The position numbers and the translations under genes are program-made. 64,000 nucleotides of DNA. Origin: Sphingomonadales bacterium. GTDB lineage: Bacteria > Pseudomonadota > Alphaproteobacteria > Sphingomonadales > Sphingomonadaceae. Below the pieces are notes generated by a model. That model ran no database searches, was not told where the DNA came from, and was given only the letters and a program-made list of their open reading frames with translations. This document shows positions 1-9,920 of the stretch, one piece after another (positions within the stretch are counted from its first letter, which is position 1; each line of letters starts with the position of its first letter). The stretch spans positions 62,001-126,000 of the forward strand of contig JAIXPC010000002.1 of NCBI GenBank assembly GCA_027486415.1, written 5' to 3'.

Positions 1-15
1 CACCTTGTTGCTCAT
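1..15 (-). CDS. Possible 5' end of a gene running off the left edge
   Basis: An ATG on the minus strand at 15 opens a frame reading Met-Ser-Asn-Lys-Val before the window ends. Five codons are too few to identify a product and no clear Shine-Dalgarno is visible upstream. It would be divergent from the small lipoprotein at 129. I cannot say more than that a gene may start here. Confidence 0.25.
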
Positions 16-128
16 GCCTGCGCCTTAGCGGTGTTGTAACGTTCAGGCAATCAAGCCGCAGCGTCATGACGGAATGCAGGGGCATTGCTCCCCTTGCCAA
101 AATGTCATGTTTGCCCACATTGGGGACC

Positions 129-293
129 ATGAAATATGCGCCGCTCCTGATTCTGCTGCTCGCCCTGGATGCGTGCGGCGTGGAGCGCAGCCAGCCGGTG
201 CCGGTGCCGCCTGACGAGCGCTGGGGCCACCTCGCTCCCGATCCTGAGCGCCCCCAGCAGGCCGAACAGCCGGGCGCACCCGGGCGCGGCTGA
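129..293 (+). CDS. Small lipoprotein, function unknown
   Basis: This encodes 54 residues with a short hydrophobic N-terminus and a lipobox-like LALDAC followed by Gly, so the mature protein would be a lipid-anchored peptide rich in Pro and charged residues. An in-frame ATG at 66 exists, but the signal peptide starts naturally at 129. It resembles the LptM class of tiny lipoproteins in size and layout, but the usual neighbour lysA is absent here, so I do not assign that name. The reading frame could also be a chance ORF. Confidence 0.5.
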   Translation: MKYAPLLILLLALDACGVERSQPVPVPPDERWGHLAPDPERPQQAEQPGAPGRG

Positions 294-379
294 CGCCAAT
301 CTGCCCGCTGCAAAGCAGCAGGGTTGTGCACCGCCATCCGTGTGTCATCCTCCCCGCCAATCATTCGGGAGGACTCGCC

Positions 380-2125
380 ATGCACGATCTCGTCATCCGC
401 GGCGGCACCATCGTCGATGGCACCGGCAATCCGCGCTTCACCGGCGATATCGCCATCGACGGTGGCCGCATCACGGCCGTTGGCAGCATCACGGCACCGG
501 GGCGGGAGGAGATCGACGCCGCCGGCCTGGTGGTGACGCCGGGCTTTGTCGACATCCACACCCATTATGACGGCCAGGCCACCTGGGATTCGGAAATGGC
601 GCCATCGGCCTGGCATGGCGTGACCACGGTGGTGATGGGCAATTGCGGCGTCGGCTTTGCGCCGGCCAAGCCCGACAAGCACGACTGGCTGATCGGTTTG
701 ATGGAGGGTGTGGAGGATATTCCCGGCACCGCGCTGGCCGAAGGCATGAGCTGGAACTGGGAGACGTTTCCGCAATATCTCGATGCGCTGGAGGAACGCC
801 GCCGTACCATCGATGTCGCCACCCACGTGCCGCATGGTGCCGTGCGCGCCTATGTGATGGGCGAGCGCGGGGCGCGCAACGAAAAGCCGACCGAGGACGA
901 CATCGCGAAGATGGCTGCGATCGTGGCCGAAGGCGTGAAGGCCGGCGCACTGGGCTTCTCGACCAGCCGCACCATCCTGCACAAGAGCATCGATGGTGAG
1001 CTGGTGCCCGGCACCACGGCGGAGAAGGACGAGCTGATCGCCATCGGCCGCGCCATGGGCAAGGTCGGCCACGGCGTGTTCGAAATGGCCAGCGACCTGA
1101 AACGGGATTGGGACGAGTTCGGCTGGATGGCCGAGATGAGCCGCGAAACCGGCCTGCCCGTCACCTTCGCCATGCTGCAGTCCATCGCCAAGGAACTGCC
1201 CTGGGAAGAGCAGATGAGCGAGACGGCGCGGGCCAATGCCGAAGGCGCCAACATCGTCGCCCAGATCGCCATTCGCGGCAACGGCGTGCTGATGGCGTGG
1301 CGCGGCACCGTCCACCCGTTCAAGTTCCGCCCGAGCTGGCAGGCGCTGGAAGGCAAGCCGTGGGAGGAACAATGGGCGCACCTCAGTGACCCGGTGTTCA
1401 AGGCGAAATTGCTGGCCGAAGACAATGTGTGGCCGGAAACCGACGTGCTGCCGCTGCTGATGGCCGTTGCCATGGGCTGGCAGCTGCAGTTCGAGATGAC
1501 CGACGGCTTCAATTACGAACCGCAGCAGCACGAGACGATCTGGGCGATGGCCAAGGCCGCCGGTCAGGACCCGGCCGAATATGCCTATGACCTGCTGTGC
1601 CGCGATGGCGGCACGGGGTTCATCTATTTCCCCATCCTCAACTATGCCGATGGCAATCTCGATTTCGTCCACGGCCTGCTGCACCGCGACGACGTGGTGA
1701 TCTCGCTGTCCGACGGCGGCGCCCATTGCGGCACCATCTGCGATGCGGCGAGCCCGACCTATCTGCTGCAGCACTGGGTGCGCGACCGGGCGCGCGGCAC
1801 GGTGGCGCTGGAAAACGCCATCCGCCGCCAGTGCCACGACACGGCGAAGCTCTATGGCCTCAACGATCGCGGCGTGATCGCACCGGGTTATCTCGCCGAT
1901 CTCAACATCATCGATCTCGATCGCCTGCGCCTGGGCAAGCCGTGGCTGGCGTTCGATCTGCCCGCCGGCGGCAAGCGCCTGCTGCAAAAGGCCGATGGTT
2001 ATGTGATGACGATCAAGAACGGCGCGGTGACCTTCCGCAATGGCGAGATGACCGGCGCGCTCCCCGGCGGACTCGTCCGCGGGCCGCAGGCAGCCCCCGG
2101 CACGGCAGCGATGGCAGCGGAATGA
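380..2125 (+). CDS. N-acyl-D-amino-acid deacylase (D-aminoacylase) family amidohydrolase
   Basis: This 581-residue protein belongs to the metal-dependent amidohydrolase superfamily, D-aminoacylase branch, which hydrolyses N-acyl bonds of D-amino acids or similar imides. It begins with the beta-sandwich strand [13 protein letters not shown]. The metal-binding HTH motif lies at residues 60-62 in VDIHTHYDG, and the family Cys is at 89 in MGNCG. A late SDGGAH segment supplies the conserved active-site Asp. The ATG at 380 is chosen over the upstream one at 326 because it has a strong GGGAGGA ribosome site at 368-374. Its TGA overlaps the start of the next gene, so the two are translationally coupled. 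The exact substrate is not readable from sequence. Confidence 0.9.
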   Translation: MHDLVIRGGTIVDGTGNPRFTGDIAIDGGRITAVGSITAPGREEIDAAGLVVTPGFVDIHTHYDGQATWDSEMAPSAWHGVTTVVMGNCGVGFAPAKPDKHDWLIGLMEGVEDIPGTALAEGMSWNWETFPQYLDALEERRRTIDVATHVPHGAVRAYVMGERGARNEKPTEDDIAKMAAIVAEGVKAGALGFSTSRTILHKSIDGELVPGTTAEKDELIAIGRAMGKVGHGVFEMASDLKRDWDEFGWMAEMSRETGLPVTFAMLQSIAKELPWEEQMSETARANAEGANIVAQIAIRGNGVLMAWRGTVHPFKFRPSWQALEGKPWEEQWAHLSDPVFKAKLLAEDNVWPETDVLPLLMAVAMGWQLQFEMTDGFNYEPQQHETIWAMAKAAGQDPAEYAYDLLCRDGGTGFIYFPILNYADGNLDFVHGLLHRDDVVISLSDGGAHCGTICDAASPTYLLQHWVRDRARGTVALENAIRRQCHDTAKLYGLNDRGVIAPGYLADLNIIDLDRLRLGKPWLAFDLPAGGKRLLQKADGYVMTIKNGAVTFRNGEMTGALPGGLVRGPQAAPGTAAMAAE

Positions 2126-4431
2126 TGATGGCACGGGGGGCAATCATCGCGCTGTTGCTGGCAGGATCGGCATCGGCACAGACACCACCTGGCGTTTATA
2201 GCGAGCAGCGTCAGCTGCCCGGCCTGTCCGCCCCCGGCGAGATCGTGATCGATCGCGCCGGCATCCCGCACATCTATGCCGCCAACGCCCGCGATGGCTT
2301 CTTCCTGCAAGGCTATGCCGTGGCACGCGACCGGCTGTGGCAGATCGATCTGTGGCGCAAGCGCGGGCTGGGCCGGCTTTCGGCCAGTTTCGGCCCGCAG
2401 TTCGTCGCGCAGGATCGCGCCGCGCGCCTGCTGCTCTATCGCGGCGACATGGCGGCGGAATGGGCGGCCTACCCCGCTGATGCCAGGGGCTGGACGGAAG
2501 GCTTTGTCGCCGGGATCAACGCCTTCGTCGCCGATGTCGAGGCGGGGCGCGCGCCGTTGCCGATGGAGTTTGGCGCCACTGGCACCCGCCCGGAACGCTG
2601 GCAAGCCGATGATGTCGTCAGGATCCGCTCCAACGCGCTGATCCGCAACATCCCCGACGAGGTGGCGCGCGCCCGCGCGCTTTGCGGCGGCGACGTGAAA
2701 TACGAACCACTGCGCCGCGAACTGGCGCCGGCCCACACGGTGAGCATCCCGAAGGGGCTCGATCCCTGCACCATCCCCGAAAATGTGCTCGACGATTTCG
2801 CGCGTGGCACCGCCGATGTCCGCTTTGACGGGCAGAAACTGGTGGTCGCCAACATCGATCCCGACGCGCAGGAAGGGTCGAACAACTGGGTGATCGCGCC
2901 ATCGCGGTCGGCCACGGGGCGGCCCATCCTCGCCAACGATCCCCACCGCGCCCACGCCGTGCCCAACCTGCGGTACCTGTCACACATCGACACGCCCGAC
3001 CTGAAGATCGCCGGCTCCGGCGAACCGGCGCTGCCCGGCGTCAGCTTCGGCCACAACGAGGATGCCGCCTGGGCCATCACCATCTTCGCCATCGATCAGC
3101 AGGACCTGGTGGTGAACCCGAAAGGCACCAGACTGACCGAAGTGCGCGAAACCATCGACGTGAAGGGCGAAGCCCCGCGCGCGGTGGTGCTGAAATTCAC
3201 CGAAGACGGCCCGATCCTGCACGAAGACCCGGCCAGCGGCCGCAGCTTTGCCCTGCGCGTGACGTGGAGCAAACCGGGCGCATCGGCCTATTTCAACGCC
3301 ACGTGGGCGTTCAAGGCAAAGACATGGGAGGAATTCCTGGTCGCCCGCGACCACTGGGGTGCGCCGCCCTTGAACCTACTGTTTGCCAACCGCACCGGGG
3401 ACATCGGCTGGGCACCGGGCGGCTTCGTGCCCATTCGCGCCGCCGGTGATGGCCTGCTGCCGGTGCCGGCCGGCAAGGCGCACCGCTGGACCGGCCTGCT
3501 GGATGCCAAACTGATGCCGGTGAAGCACAACCCGGCCGATGGCTGGATTGCGACGGCCAACGAGATGAACATCCCGGCCGGCTACCCGCACATGCTCGGG
3601 CTGGAATGGGCGGACCGCAGCCGCATCACGCGTATTTCCGAAGTCATCGCCGCCAAGCCGAAGTTAAGCCTCACCGATGCCATGGCGCTGCAGAATGATG
3701 CGACCTCGGCCATGGCCCGGCGCGCGGTGGCGCTGCTCAAGGGCCTGAACGGTCGCGACGACAATGAACGCGGCGCGCTGGCCCTGCTGGGCGGTTGGGA
3801 CGGCCATGAAGGGCCGGATTCGGCTGCGGCCGCCCTCTATGAAATCTGGGCGGCCCGCCAGCTGCCGGTGAGCGCGGTGAAGGCCATCGTGCCCGAAGAC
3901 AAGCGGCGCACGTTCGGCCGCACCAGCATCGGCAGCATCCTGCCGGTGCTGGAGGCCGGCGCGTTGCTTGGCCCCGATCCAAAAGCGGTGCGCGAAGGCA
4001 TCCTGCTCAATTCACTGGGCATGGCCTTTGCCGAAGCGACCCGGTTGCTGGGGCCGGATCCGGCCACCTGGCGCTGGGGGGCATTGCATCGCGCCGATTT
4101 CGTGCCGGCCCTCCCCATCGCCGGCCGCGATGCCGAACGCCGGGTTGGCCCCGTTCCCATCGGTGGCAGCGGATCGACCCCGATGGCGATGGGCACCGGC
4201 CCCGATTTCCGCGTCGTATCGGGCGCATCGGTGCGTCTGGTCATGGATGTCGGGGAATGGGACAATTCGATGGCGATCAACACGCCCGGCCAATCTGGTG
4301 ACCCCGCCAGCCCGCATTATCGCGACCTGTTTGCCCGCTGGGCCACCGGCAATTATGTGCCGTTCGTGTGGAGTCGCCCCCGCGTGCTGCAAGAGGCCGA
4401 GCGCATCATCGCCGTCACGCCGGCCCGTTGA
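2122..4431 (+). CDS. Penicillin acylase family protein (Ntn hydrolase, S45), exported
   Basis: This 769-residue precursor has a signal peptide (hydrophobic stretch ending in GSASAQ at about residue 20) and an alpha chain. The self-processing junction is QEG|SNNW, with nucleophile Ser253 that becomes the N-terminus of the beta chain. Members cleave amides such as beta-lactam side chains or acyl-homoserine lactones in the periplasm. Three ATGs (2122, 2125, 2128) are possible starts; the first overlaps the deacylase stop. The overlap with an N-acyl-D-amino-acid deacylase gene suggests a shared acyl-amide substrate. The 3' end overlaps rsmE, which runs the other way, by 17 bases. Confidence 0.9.
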   Translation: MMMARGAIIALLLAGSASAQTPPGVYSEQRQLPGLSAPGEIVIDRAGIPHIYAANARDGFFLQGYAVARDRLWQIDLWRKRGLGRLSASFGPQFVAQDRAARLLLYRGDMAAEWAAYPADARGWTEGFVAGINAFVADVEAGRAPLPMEFGATGTRPERWQADDVVRIRSNALIRNIPDEVARARALCGGDVKYEPLRRELAPAHTVSIPKGLDPCTIPENVLDDFARGTADVRFDGQKLVVANIDPDAQEGSNNWVIAPSRSATGRPILANDPHRAHAVPNLRYLSHIDTPDLKIAGSGEPALPGVSFGHNEDAAWAITIFAIDQQDLVVNPKGTRLTEVRETIDVKGEAPRAVVLKFTEDGPILHEDPASGRSFALRVTWSKPGASAYFNATWAFKAKTWEEFLVARDHWGAPPLNLLFANRTGDIGWAPGGFVPIRAAGDGLLPVPAGKAHRWTGLLDAKLMPVKHNPADGWIATANEMNIPAGYPHMLGLEWADRSRITRISEVIAAKPKLSLTDAMALQNDATSAMARRAVALLKGLNGRDDNERGALALLGGWDGHEGPDSAAAALYEIWAARQLPVSAVKAIVPEDKRRTFGRTSIGSILPVLEAGALLGPDPKAVREGILLNSLGMAFAEATRLLGPDPATWRWGALHRADFVPALPIAGRDAERRVGPVPIGGSGSTPMAMGTGPDFRVVSGASVRLVMDVGEWDNSMAINTPGQSGDPASPHYRDLFARWATGNYVPFVWSRPRVLQEAERIIAVTPAR

Positions 4432-5155
4432 TTGCCTGCCACACCGCCACCGCTGCAATGGCGGCGGTATCAGCGCGCAGGATGCGCGGGCCAAGGCTGA
4501 TCGGCACCGCCGCGGCAAGGGCGCGAATGGCGTCGCGTTCGGCGGGCGTGAAGCCGCCCTCCGGCCCGATCAGGATGGCGGCCGGCGCGGCGGCGCGGGC
4601 CATGGCGGCGGTCATCGCTTCGCCGCCGGTTTCATCGGCAAAGATCAGCGCGCGTTCCTGAGGCCAGTCGCGCAGCAGCCGGTCCAGCGTCACGGGTTCC
4701 GGCAGCTCGGGCAGCGCGGTGCGGCCGCATTGTTCGGCGGCCTCCACCATGTGCGCCGTCAACCGATCCAGCTTGGGTTTGTCCACCACCGTGCGCTGCG
4801 TCGTCACCAGTTGCAGCCGGGCGACGCCCAGTTCGCAGGCCTTTTCCACCAGCCAGTCGATGCGCCCCTTCTTCAGCGGCGCGGCGCACAGCCACAGATC
4901 GGGCACATTCTCCTGCGGCGCGCTCTGCTGCCGCGCGGTCAGCGTCACCGCCTTCCGGGCTACGCTGGCAACGGCGCAGGCCCATTCGCCATCGCGGCCG
5001 TTGAACAGGCGCACAATGTCGCCCACCTGCCGGCGCATGACGCTGCCCAGATAGTGCGACTGCGGCTGATCGAGCGTGATCACACTGCCCTCGGCCAGCG
5101 CATCTGTCACATAAAGGCGCGGCGTGGTTGACAAGCTGCGGTCGGTTTCGCTCAT
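4415..5155 (-). CDS. rsmE: 16S rRNA (uracil-1498-N3)-methyltransferase RsmE
   Basis: The 246 residues are the usual length for RsmE, a SPOUT methyltransferase that makes m3U1498 in 16S rRNA using S-adenosylmethionine. The N-terminal PUA-like part contains HYLGSVMRRQVGD, typical of the family. The C-terminal knot contains LIGPEGGFTPAERD and LGPRILRADTAA. It is divergent from ubiA with a gap of only 27 bases, so their promoters must overlap. Assignment is secure. Confidence 0.96.
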   Translation of the reverse strand: MSETDRSLSTTPRLYVTDALAEGSVITLDQPQSHYLGSVMRRQVGDIVRLFNGRDGEWACAVASVARKAVTLTARQQSAPQENVPDLWLCAAPLKKGRIDWLVEKACELGVARLQLVTTQRTVVDKPKLDRLTAHMVEAAEQCGRTALPELPEPVTLDRLLRDWPQERALIFADETGGEAMTAAMARAAAPAAILIGPEGGFTPAERDAIRALAAAVPISLGPRILRADTAAIAAVAVWQAINGPA

Positions 5156-5182
5156 GGGGCCGTGGTTACGCCCGTTCCCCCG

Positions 5183-6073
5183 ATGACGCCAGATGCCGTG
5201 AAAAGCTGGATCGATGCGCTGCCAGCTGGCGCACAGGCCTATGCGCGGCTGGCGCGGCTGGACCGGCCGGCGGGCACGTGGCTGTTGTTCTGGCCGTGCG
5301 TGGCCGGGCTGGCGCTGGCTGGCGGCCTGCAGTTCGAACCGACGCTGGTGCCGTGGTTTGGCCTCGGCGCGCTCGCCATGCGCGGTGCCGGCTGCGTGTG
5401 GAACGATATCGTCGATCGCGATCTTGATGCCCAGGTGGAGCGCACCAGGGATCGTCCGGTCGCGTCGGGCCGCATTTCAGTGAAGGCGGCGCTGGCCTTT
5501 GCGGTCGCACTGTCGCTGATCGGCCTCATCGTGCTGCTGCAATTGCGCTGGCAGGCGCAACTGGTGGCGCTGGGCAGCCTGATCCCGGTCGCCGCCTATC
5601 CGTTCATGAAACGCATCACCTGGTGGCCGCAGGCGTGGCTGGGACTCACCTTCAACTGGGGCGCGCTGGTTGGCTGGGCAGCGGTGGCCGCCCTTGATGA
5701 ACCCGCCATGTGGCTGCTGTGGGCCGGCGGCATCGCATGGACGCTGGGGTATGACACGATCTACGCCCTGCAGGATATCGAGGATGATGCGATGGCCGGC
5801 ATCAAGTCCTCGGCCCGCGCGCTCGGGCGGCGGGCGCGCGGCGGGGTGGCCGGATTTTACGCTGTGGCACTGATCCAGTGGGCGGCGGCGCTGTGGCTGG
5901 TGGCTGGCACCGCACTGGCGGCGCTGGCGCTGCTGCCGCTGGCGGGCCATCTTGGCTGGCAGGTCTGGCGGCTGGCCGATACATCGCCGGCCACTGCGCT
6001 GCTGCTGTTCCGCGCCAACCGCGCATCGGGCGCCTTGCTGGCGGCGGCGTGCACGGCGGTGGGGCTGGCCTGA
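5183..6073 (+). CDS. ubiA: 4-hydroxybenzoate polyprenyltransferase (ubiquinone synthesis)
   Basis: An integral membrane prenyltransferase that joins a polyprenyl diphosphate to 4-hydroxybenzoate in ubiquinone synthesis. The first Asp-rich motif NDIVDRDLD (residues 74-82) is followed by RTRDRPVASGRIS, and the second Asp motif is DTIYALQDIEDD. Several hydrophobic helices are evident. I prefer the ATG at 5183 (296 residues); a GTG at 5162 in the same frame would add seven residues, and neither has a clear ribosome site. A hairpin follows at 6082. Confidence 0.94.
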   Translation: MTPDAVKSWIDALPAGAQAYARLARLDRPAGTWLLFWPCVAGLALAGGLQFEPTLVPWFGLGALAMRGAGCVWNDIVDRDLDAQVERTRDRPVASGRISVKAALAFAVALSLIGLIVLLQLRWQAQLVALGSLIPVAAYPFMKRITWWPQAWLGLTFNWGALVGWAAVAALDEPAMWLLWAGGIAWTLGYDTIYALQDIEDDAMAGIKSSARALGRRARGGVAGFYAVALIQWAAALWLVAGTALAALALLPLAGHLGWQVWRLADTSPATALLLFRANRASGALLAAACTAVGLA

Positions 6074-6081
6074 ACCCCAGC

Positions 6082-6114
6082 TGCGGGCCTGCCCCGGATC
6101 GGAACAGGCCCGCA
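6082..6114 (+). terminator. Hairpin after ubiA
   Basis: A perfect 10-bp inverted repeat (TGCGGGCCTG / CAGGCCCGCA) with a 13-base loop lies just after the ubiA stop. The T-run after it is weak, so it is a plausible transcript-end hairpin and not a canonical terminator. The remaining gap to 6269 shows no gene. Confidence 0.45.
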
Positions 6115-6269
6115 CGCGTTTCCCAGGTGCCAACCGGGCTGGCCCACCCATCACCCGGTTGCGCTGAAAGCGTCATCCCACAGAGCCGCGCCCAAGGATT
6201 GCATGAAAGCGACAAGATGCGCGCCGATTGTCCCGTGACAGGCCGCATCGCCCCTCCTACATCAGGGCC

Positions 6270-7616
6270 ATGCTGACCCCCACCGACGCCCTTGATCGCC
6301 TTGATGCCGCCCTCGCCGCTGCGCGCAGTGCCGGGGCCGATGCTGCCGACGCCCTGTATGTTGGCGATGGATCGACCTCGATCTCGGTCCGGTTGGGCCA
6401 GCTGGAGGATATCGGCCGGGCCGAGGGCGAGGAAATCGGCATCCGCGTCTTTGTCGGCCAGCGGTCAGCCAGCGTCTCCTCGTCAGATCTCACGGCCGGC
6501 GCCCTGGCCGAAGCTGCCGCCCGCGCTGTTGCCATGGCGCGGCTCGCGCCGGAAGACCCCTATGCCGGCCTCGCCCCCGCCGAATTGCTGGCGTCGGGCG
6601 AGCTTGCCGAACTCGACGTGGACGATCCGACCGAGATCAGCGCCGCCCAGCTTAAGGACCGTGCGCTGGCCTGCGAGGATGCGGCCCGTGCCGTTGCCGG
6701 CGTCACCAACAGCGAAGGTGCCGGCGCCGCAGCCGGGGTCGTCGTCACCGCCCTCGCCACCTCCACCGGCTTTCGCGGCGGCAAGCGTTCGACCAGCCAC
6801 AGCCTGTCGGCCAGCGTCGTCGCCGGCACCGGCAGCGACATGCAGCGCGATTATGCCTGGCACGCCGCGCGCTTTCTGGCCGATGTCGAATCCGCCGCCG
6901 AGATCGGCGAGCGCGCCGGGACCCGCGCCACGCGCCGCCTGCACCCGATCAAGCTGGCCAGCGGCGCCATGCCGATCCTGTTCGATCCCCGCGTTTCCTC
7001 AACCCTGCTTGGCCATCTGGTCGGCGCCATCACCGGCAGCGCCATCGCGCGCGGCACCAGCTTCCTGAAGGACAGGCTGGGCCAGGCCATCCTGCCAGCC
7101 GGCCTCTTCCTGATCGATGATCCACTGCGCCGGCGCGGCCTTCGCAGCCGGGCCTTTGATGGCGAAGGCCTGCCTGCCCGCCGCACCGCCATTGTTGAAG
7201 ATGGCGTGCTGACGACCTGGCTGATGGATGCCGCCAGCGCCCGTCAGCTGGGTCTGGCACCCACCGGCCACGCCAGCCGCGGCACGTCAGGCCCGCCCGG
7301 TGCCGGCACCACCAACCTGCACCTGGAAGGCGGCACTGCCACCCCGGCCGAGCTGATGGCCGACATCAGGCAGGGCGTGCTCGTCACCGAACTGATCGGC
7401 ATGGGCGTCAACGGCCTGACCGGCGATTACAGCCGCGGTGCCAGCGGCTTCCTGATTGAAAATGGCGAGATCAGCCGGCCCGTGGCGGAAATCACCATCG
7501 CCGGCAACCTGATCGATATGTTCCGGAACCTCACCGCCGCCAACGATCTTCACTTCCGTCACGCCAGCAACGCGCCAACCCTGCGTATCGACGGCATGAT
7601 GGTGGCGGGCAGTTGA
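6270..7616 (+). CDS. pmbA: TldD/PmbA family metallopeptidase subunit (PmbA/TldE)
   Basis: This 448-residue protein matches PmbA/TldE, which forms a heterodimeric zinc protease with TldD and processes peptides such as microcin B17 precursor. Recognisable features are the N-terminal ADAADALYVGDGSTSISVR strand, GEEIGIRVFVG, and the C-terminal GVNGLTGDYSRGASGF and ENGEI motifs. The ATG at 6270 gives the normal length; the upstream in-frame start at 6228 adds a basic non-conserved tail. TldD is not encoded in this window. The stop overlaps the next gene. Confidence 0.93.
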   Translation: MLTPTDALDRLDAALAAARSAGADAADALYVGDGSTSISVRLGQLEDIGRAEGEEIGIRVFVGQRSASVSSSDLTAGALAEAAARAVAMARLAPEDPYAGLAPAELLASGELAELDVDDPTEISAAQLKDRALACEDAARAVAGVTNSEGAGAAAGVVVTALATSTGFRGGKRSTSHSLSASVVAGTGSDMQRDYAWHAARFLADVESAAEIGERAGTRATRRLHPIKLASGAMPILFDPRVSSTLLGHLVGAITGSAIARGTSFLKDRLGQAILPAGLFLIDDPLRRRGLRSRAFDGEGLPARRTAIVEDGVLTTWLMDAASARQLGLAPTGHASRGTSGPPGAGTTNLHLEGGTATPAELMADIRQGVLVTELIGMGVNGLTGDYSRGASGFLIENGEISRPVAEITIAGNLIDMFRNLTAANDLHFRHASNAPTLRIDGMMVAGS

Positions 7617-8434
7617 CGGCGCGGGAACAGGATCTGGCGCTGGCGGCCGAGATCGCCACCAATGCCGGCCGCATCGCCATGGCGGCCTTTGGCGGCGACA
7701 CGAAACGCTGGCACAAGCCCGACGGCAGCCCGGTGAGTGCCGCCGACATGGCGGTGAACGACTATCTGAAAGGCGTGATTGCCGCCGCCCGGCCCGACGA
7801 TGGCTGGCTGTCGGAAGAAACCGCCGACAGTGCGGACCGGCTGACGCGGCGGCGAGTGTGGGTAGTCGACCCCATCGACGGTACCCGCGATTTCCTGCGC
7901 GGCCGCAGCGGCTGGGCCGTCTCGGTCGCACTGGTGGAGGATGGCGCGGTCGTCACCGCCGTGCTCGCCGCCCCGGCCCAGGATCGCCTCTATGCCGCCA
8001 GCGCCGGCAGGGGCGCAACGCTGAACGGTCGCCGCCTTGCTGTTTCGGGCCGCACCGCGATGGACGGTGTGCGGCTGCCGATCGACCGGGCCAACATGGC
8101 GGCATCCTTCTGGCCCAGCCCGTGGCCCGGCACCGCCGTTGCCAAGCCCAACAGCTTGGCGCTCAGGATGGCGATGCTGGCCGCGAACGAGGCGGACGTG
8201 TGGCTGGAAGGGCGCAGCATCGCGGAATGGGATGTCGCCGCGGCCAGCCTGATCCTGGCCGAAGCCGGCGGCACGCTGACCGATCGGCACGGCCAGCCGC
8301 TGGCGTTCAACCGTCCGCAGCCGATCATCCACGGCCTCGCCGCCGCCACGCCGGCGCTGCATGGCGAAACGCTCTCCCGCCTCGATCATGCCCTGCGCCA
8401 ATTGTCGGCGCGCCGGCGCGGGCTGCCGGGCTGA
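7613..8434 (+). CDS. cysQ: Inositol monophosphatase family protein, CysQ-like 3'(2'),5'-bisphosphate nucleotidase
   Basis: A 273-residue lithium-sensitive phosphatase-fold enzyme. The metal site is WVVDPIDGTRDFLRG and the C-terminal motif is AEWDVAAASLILAEAGG. CysQ members hydrolyse 3'-phosphoadenosine 5'-phosphate, a by-product of sulfate assimilation, but inositol or histidinol phosphate substrates cannot be excluded. The only start that keeps the N-terminal helix is a TTG at 7613 overlapping the pmbA stop (TTGA), implying coupled translation. Confidence 0.85.
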   Translation: MTAREQDLALAAEIATNAGRIAMAAFGGDTKRWHKPDGSPVSAADMAVNDYLKGVIAAARPDDGWLSEETADSADRLTRRRVWVVDPIDGTRDFLRGRSGWAVSVALVEDGAVVTAVLAAPAQDRLYAASAGRGATLNGRRLAVSGRTAMDGVRLPIDRANMAASFWPSPWPGTAVAKPNSLALRMAMLAANEADVWLEGRSIAEWDVAAASLILAEAGGTLTDRHGQPLAFNRPQPIIHGLAAATPALHGETLSRLDHALRQLSARRRGLPG

Positions 8435-8519
8435 GCTGGCAAAATCTGCCGCATTCCGCAGGGTTGCGCAGGGGCATGACCCGCCGCACAGTGTGATCCT
8501 CACCCCCCTGGGAGGATTG

Positions 8520-9869
8520 ATGGCCACGCCGCTCAGACGCCGGACGCTCGCCGCCTTTGCCGCGCCCTGCCTGCCCTTGACCGGTGTTGGCCTGCCGCTG
8601 GTGGTCTATCTGCCGCCCTATTACGCCGGCACGCTTGGCCTCGACCTCGCGATGACCGGCATCCTGTTTTCGGCCGTGCGCTGGATCGATCTGCCGCTGG
8701 ACGTGCTGTTCGGCCACTGGATCGATCGCACCGACACGCGCTGGGGCCGGTTCCGGCCCTGGATGGTGATCGGCGGGCTGGTGATGATGGCCGGGCTGGC
8801 GCTGGTGTTCTTTGCCAGGCCCGGCATCGGGCCGCTCACCGCACTGGCCGGTCTGCTGCTGATGTATACCGGCTATTCGGCGGCGCAGGTGGCCCACACC
8901 AGCTGGGGGCAGGCGCTGTCCACCGATTATCACGAACGCAGCCGCATCTTTGGCTGGTGGCAGGGCGCCAACATGATCGCCCTGCTCGGCCTGCTCGCCG
9001 TGCCGCCCCTGATGAATGCCTTTGGCCCGCGCTGGGGCCTTGAACCCTCGGCGGCGCTGGGCGTGCACGCCATGGGCTGGGTGCTGCTGGCGCTGATGCT
9101 GCCGGCGCTGCTGGCCGTGTCGGCCGGCGTGCCCGATGGCGCACCCGTCCACGCCAGCCCGCATGGCTGGGCCGATGTGAAGGCGGCATTGAAGCGCCCG
9201 CTGCTGCGCCGGCTGATGCTGATCGATCTGCTCGCCAGCCTGCCGCCGGGCTTTGGCGGGGCGCTGCTGGTGTTCTTCTTTGAAGCCGCGCGCGGATTTT
9301 CGGTCAGCGAGGCGCGGCTGCTGCTGCTGTTCTATTTTGCCGCCGGCCTGATCGGCGCGCCGTTCTGGGCCTGGGTGGCGCGGCGCACGTCAAAGCACAT
9401 GGCAGTGGCGTGGGCGATCGGCAGCTATGCCCTGCTTCACGCCGGGCTGGTGCTGGTGCCGGCCAGCGGCTTTGCCATGGCGGCGCTGGGGATGCTGCTC
9501 GCCGGTATCCCGGCGGTGGCACCGCCCTTCCTGGTGCGCGCCATGCTGGCCGATGTCACCGATGCCGAAACACTGGCCACCGGCCGCAGCAATGCCGGGC
9601 TTTACTATGCCGTGCTGGTTGGCGTGCAGAAAATTGGTTACGCCATCCCGGTTGGCCTGGCCTATATCGTGCTCGACATGGTGGGCTTTGATGCCAAGCT
9701 CGGCGCCGGCAACACCCAATCCGCGATCGACGGGCTGGTGCTGCTGTTCCTGGCGCCGCCAGTGATCAGCGCGCTGGCAGCGGCGTGGCTGGCGCGGGGC
9801 TGGACGATCGATCAGGACGAACAGCGCCGCATCGTTTCAGAACTGGGCCGCACCACGCCCGGCGCTTGA
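8520..9869 (+). CDS. MFS transporter, glycoside-pentoside-hexuronide (GPH) type
   Basis: A 449-residue membrane protein with about twelve hydrophobic helices. The segment HWIDRTDTRWGRFRPWMV matches the GPH cation symporter signature (D-x-x-x-G-R-x-R-P-W type) found in sugar transporters. The ATG at 8520 has a strong GGGAGGA site at 8510. No sugar-degradation genes adjoin it, so the substrate is unknown; some sphingomonad members are annotated only as MFS. It is followed 51 bases later by a GST gene with its own ribosome site. Confidence 0.88.
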   Translation: MATPLRRRTLAAFAAPCLPLTGVGLPLVVYLPPYYAGTLGLDLAMTGILFSAVRWIDLPLDVLFGHWIDRTDTRWGRFRPWMVIGGLVMMAGLALVFFARPGIGPLTALAGLLLMYTGYSAAQVAHTSWGQALSTDYHERSRIFGWWQGANMIALLGLLAVPPLMNAFGPRWGLEPSAALGVHAMGWVLLALMLPALLAVSAGVPDGAPVHASPHGWADVKAALKRPLLRRLMLIDLLASLPPGFGGALLVFFFEAARGFSVSEARLLLLFYFAAGLIGAPFWAWVARRTSKHMAVAWAIGSYALLHAGLVLVPASGFAMAALGMLLAGIPAVAPPFLVRAMLADVTDAETLATGRSNAGLYYAVLVGVQKIGYAIPVGLAYIVLDMVGFDAKLGAGNTQSAIDGLVLLFLAPPVISALAAAWLARGWTIDQDEQRRIVSELGRTTPGA

Positions 9870-9920
9870 CGCCGCCGCCAGTGTTATGCATCCCTAAGGC
9901 ACATAACGGGGGAGACACGC

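Noticed and set aside
3968-5131. 387-residue plus-strand frame spanning the end of the acylase gene and rsmE
   Set aside because: It covers two real genes in other frames and shows no family motifs.
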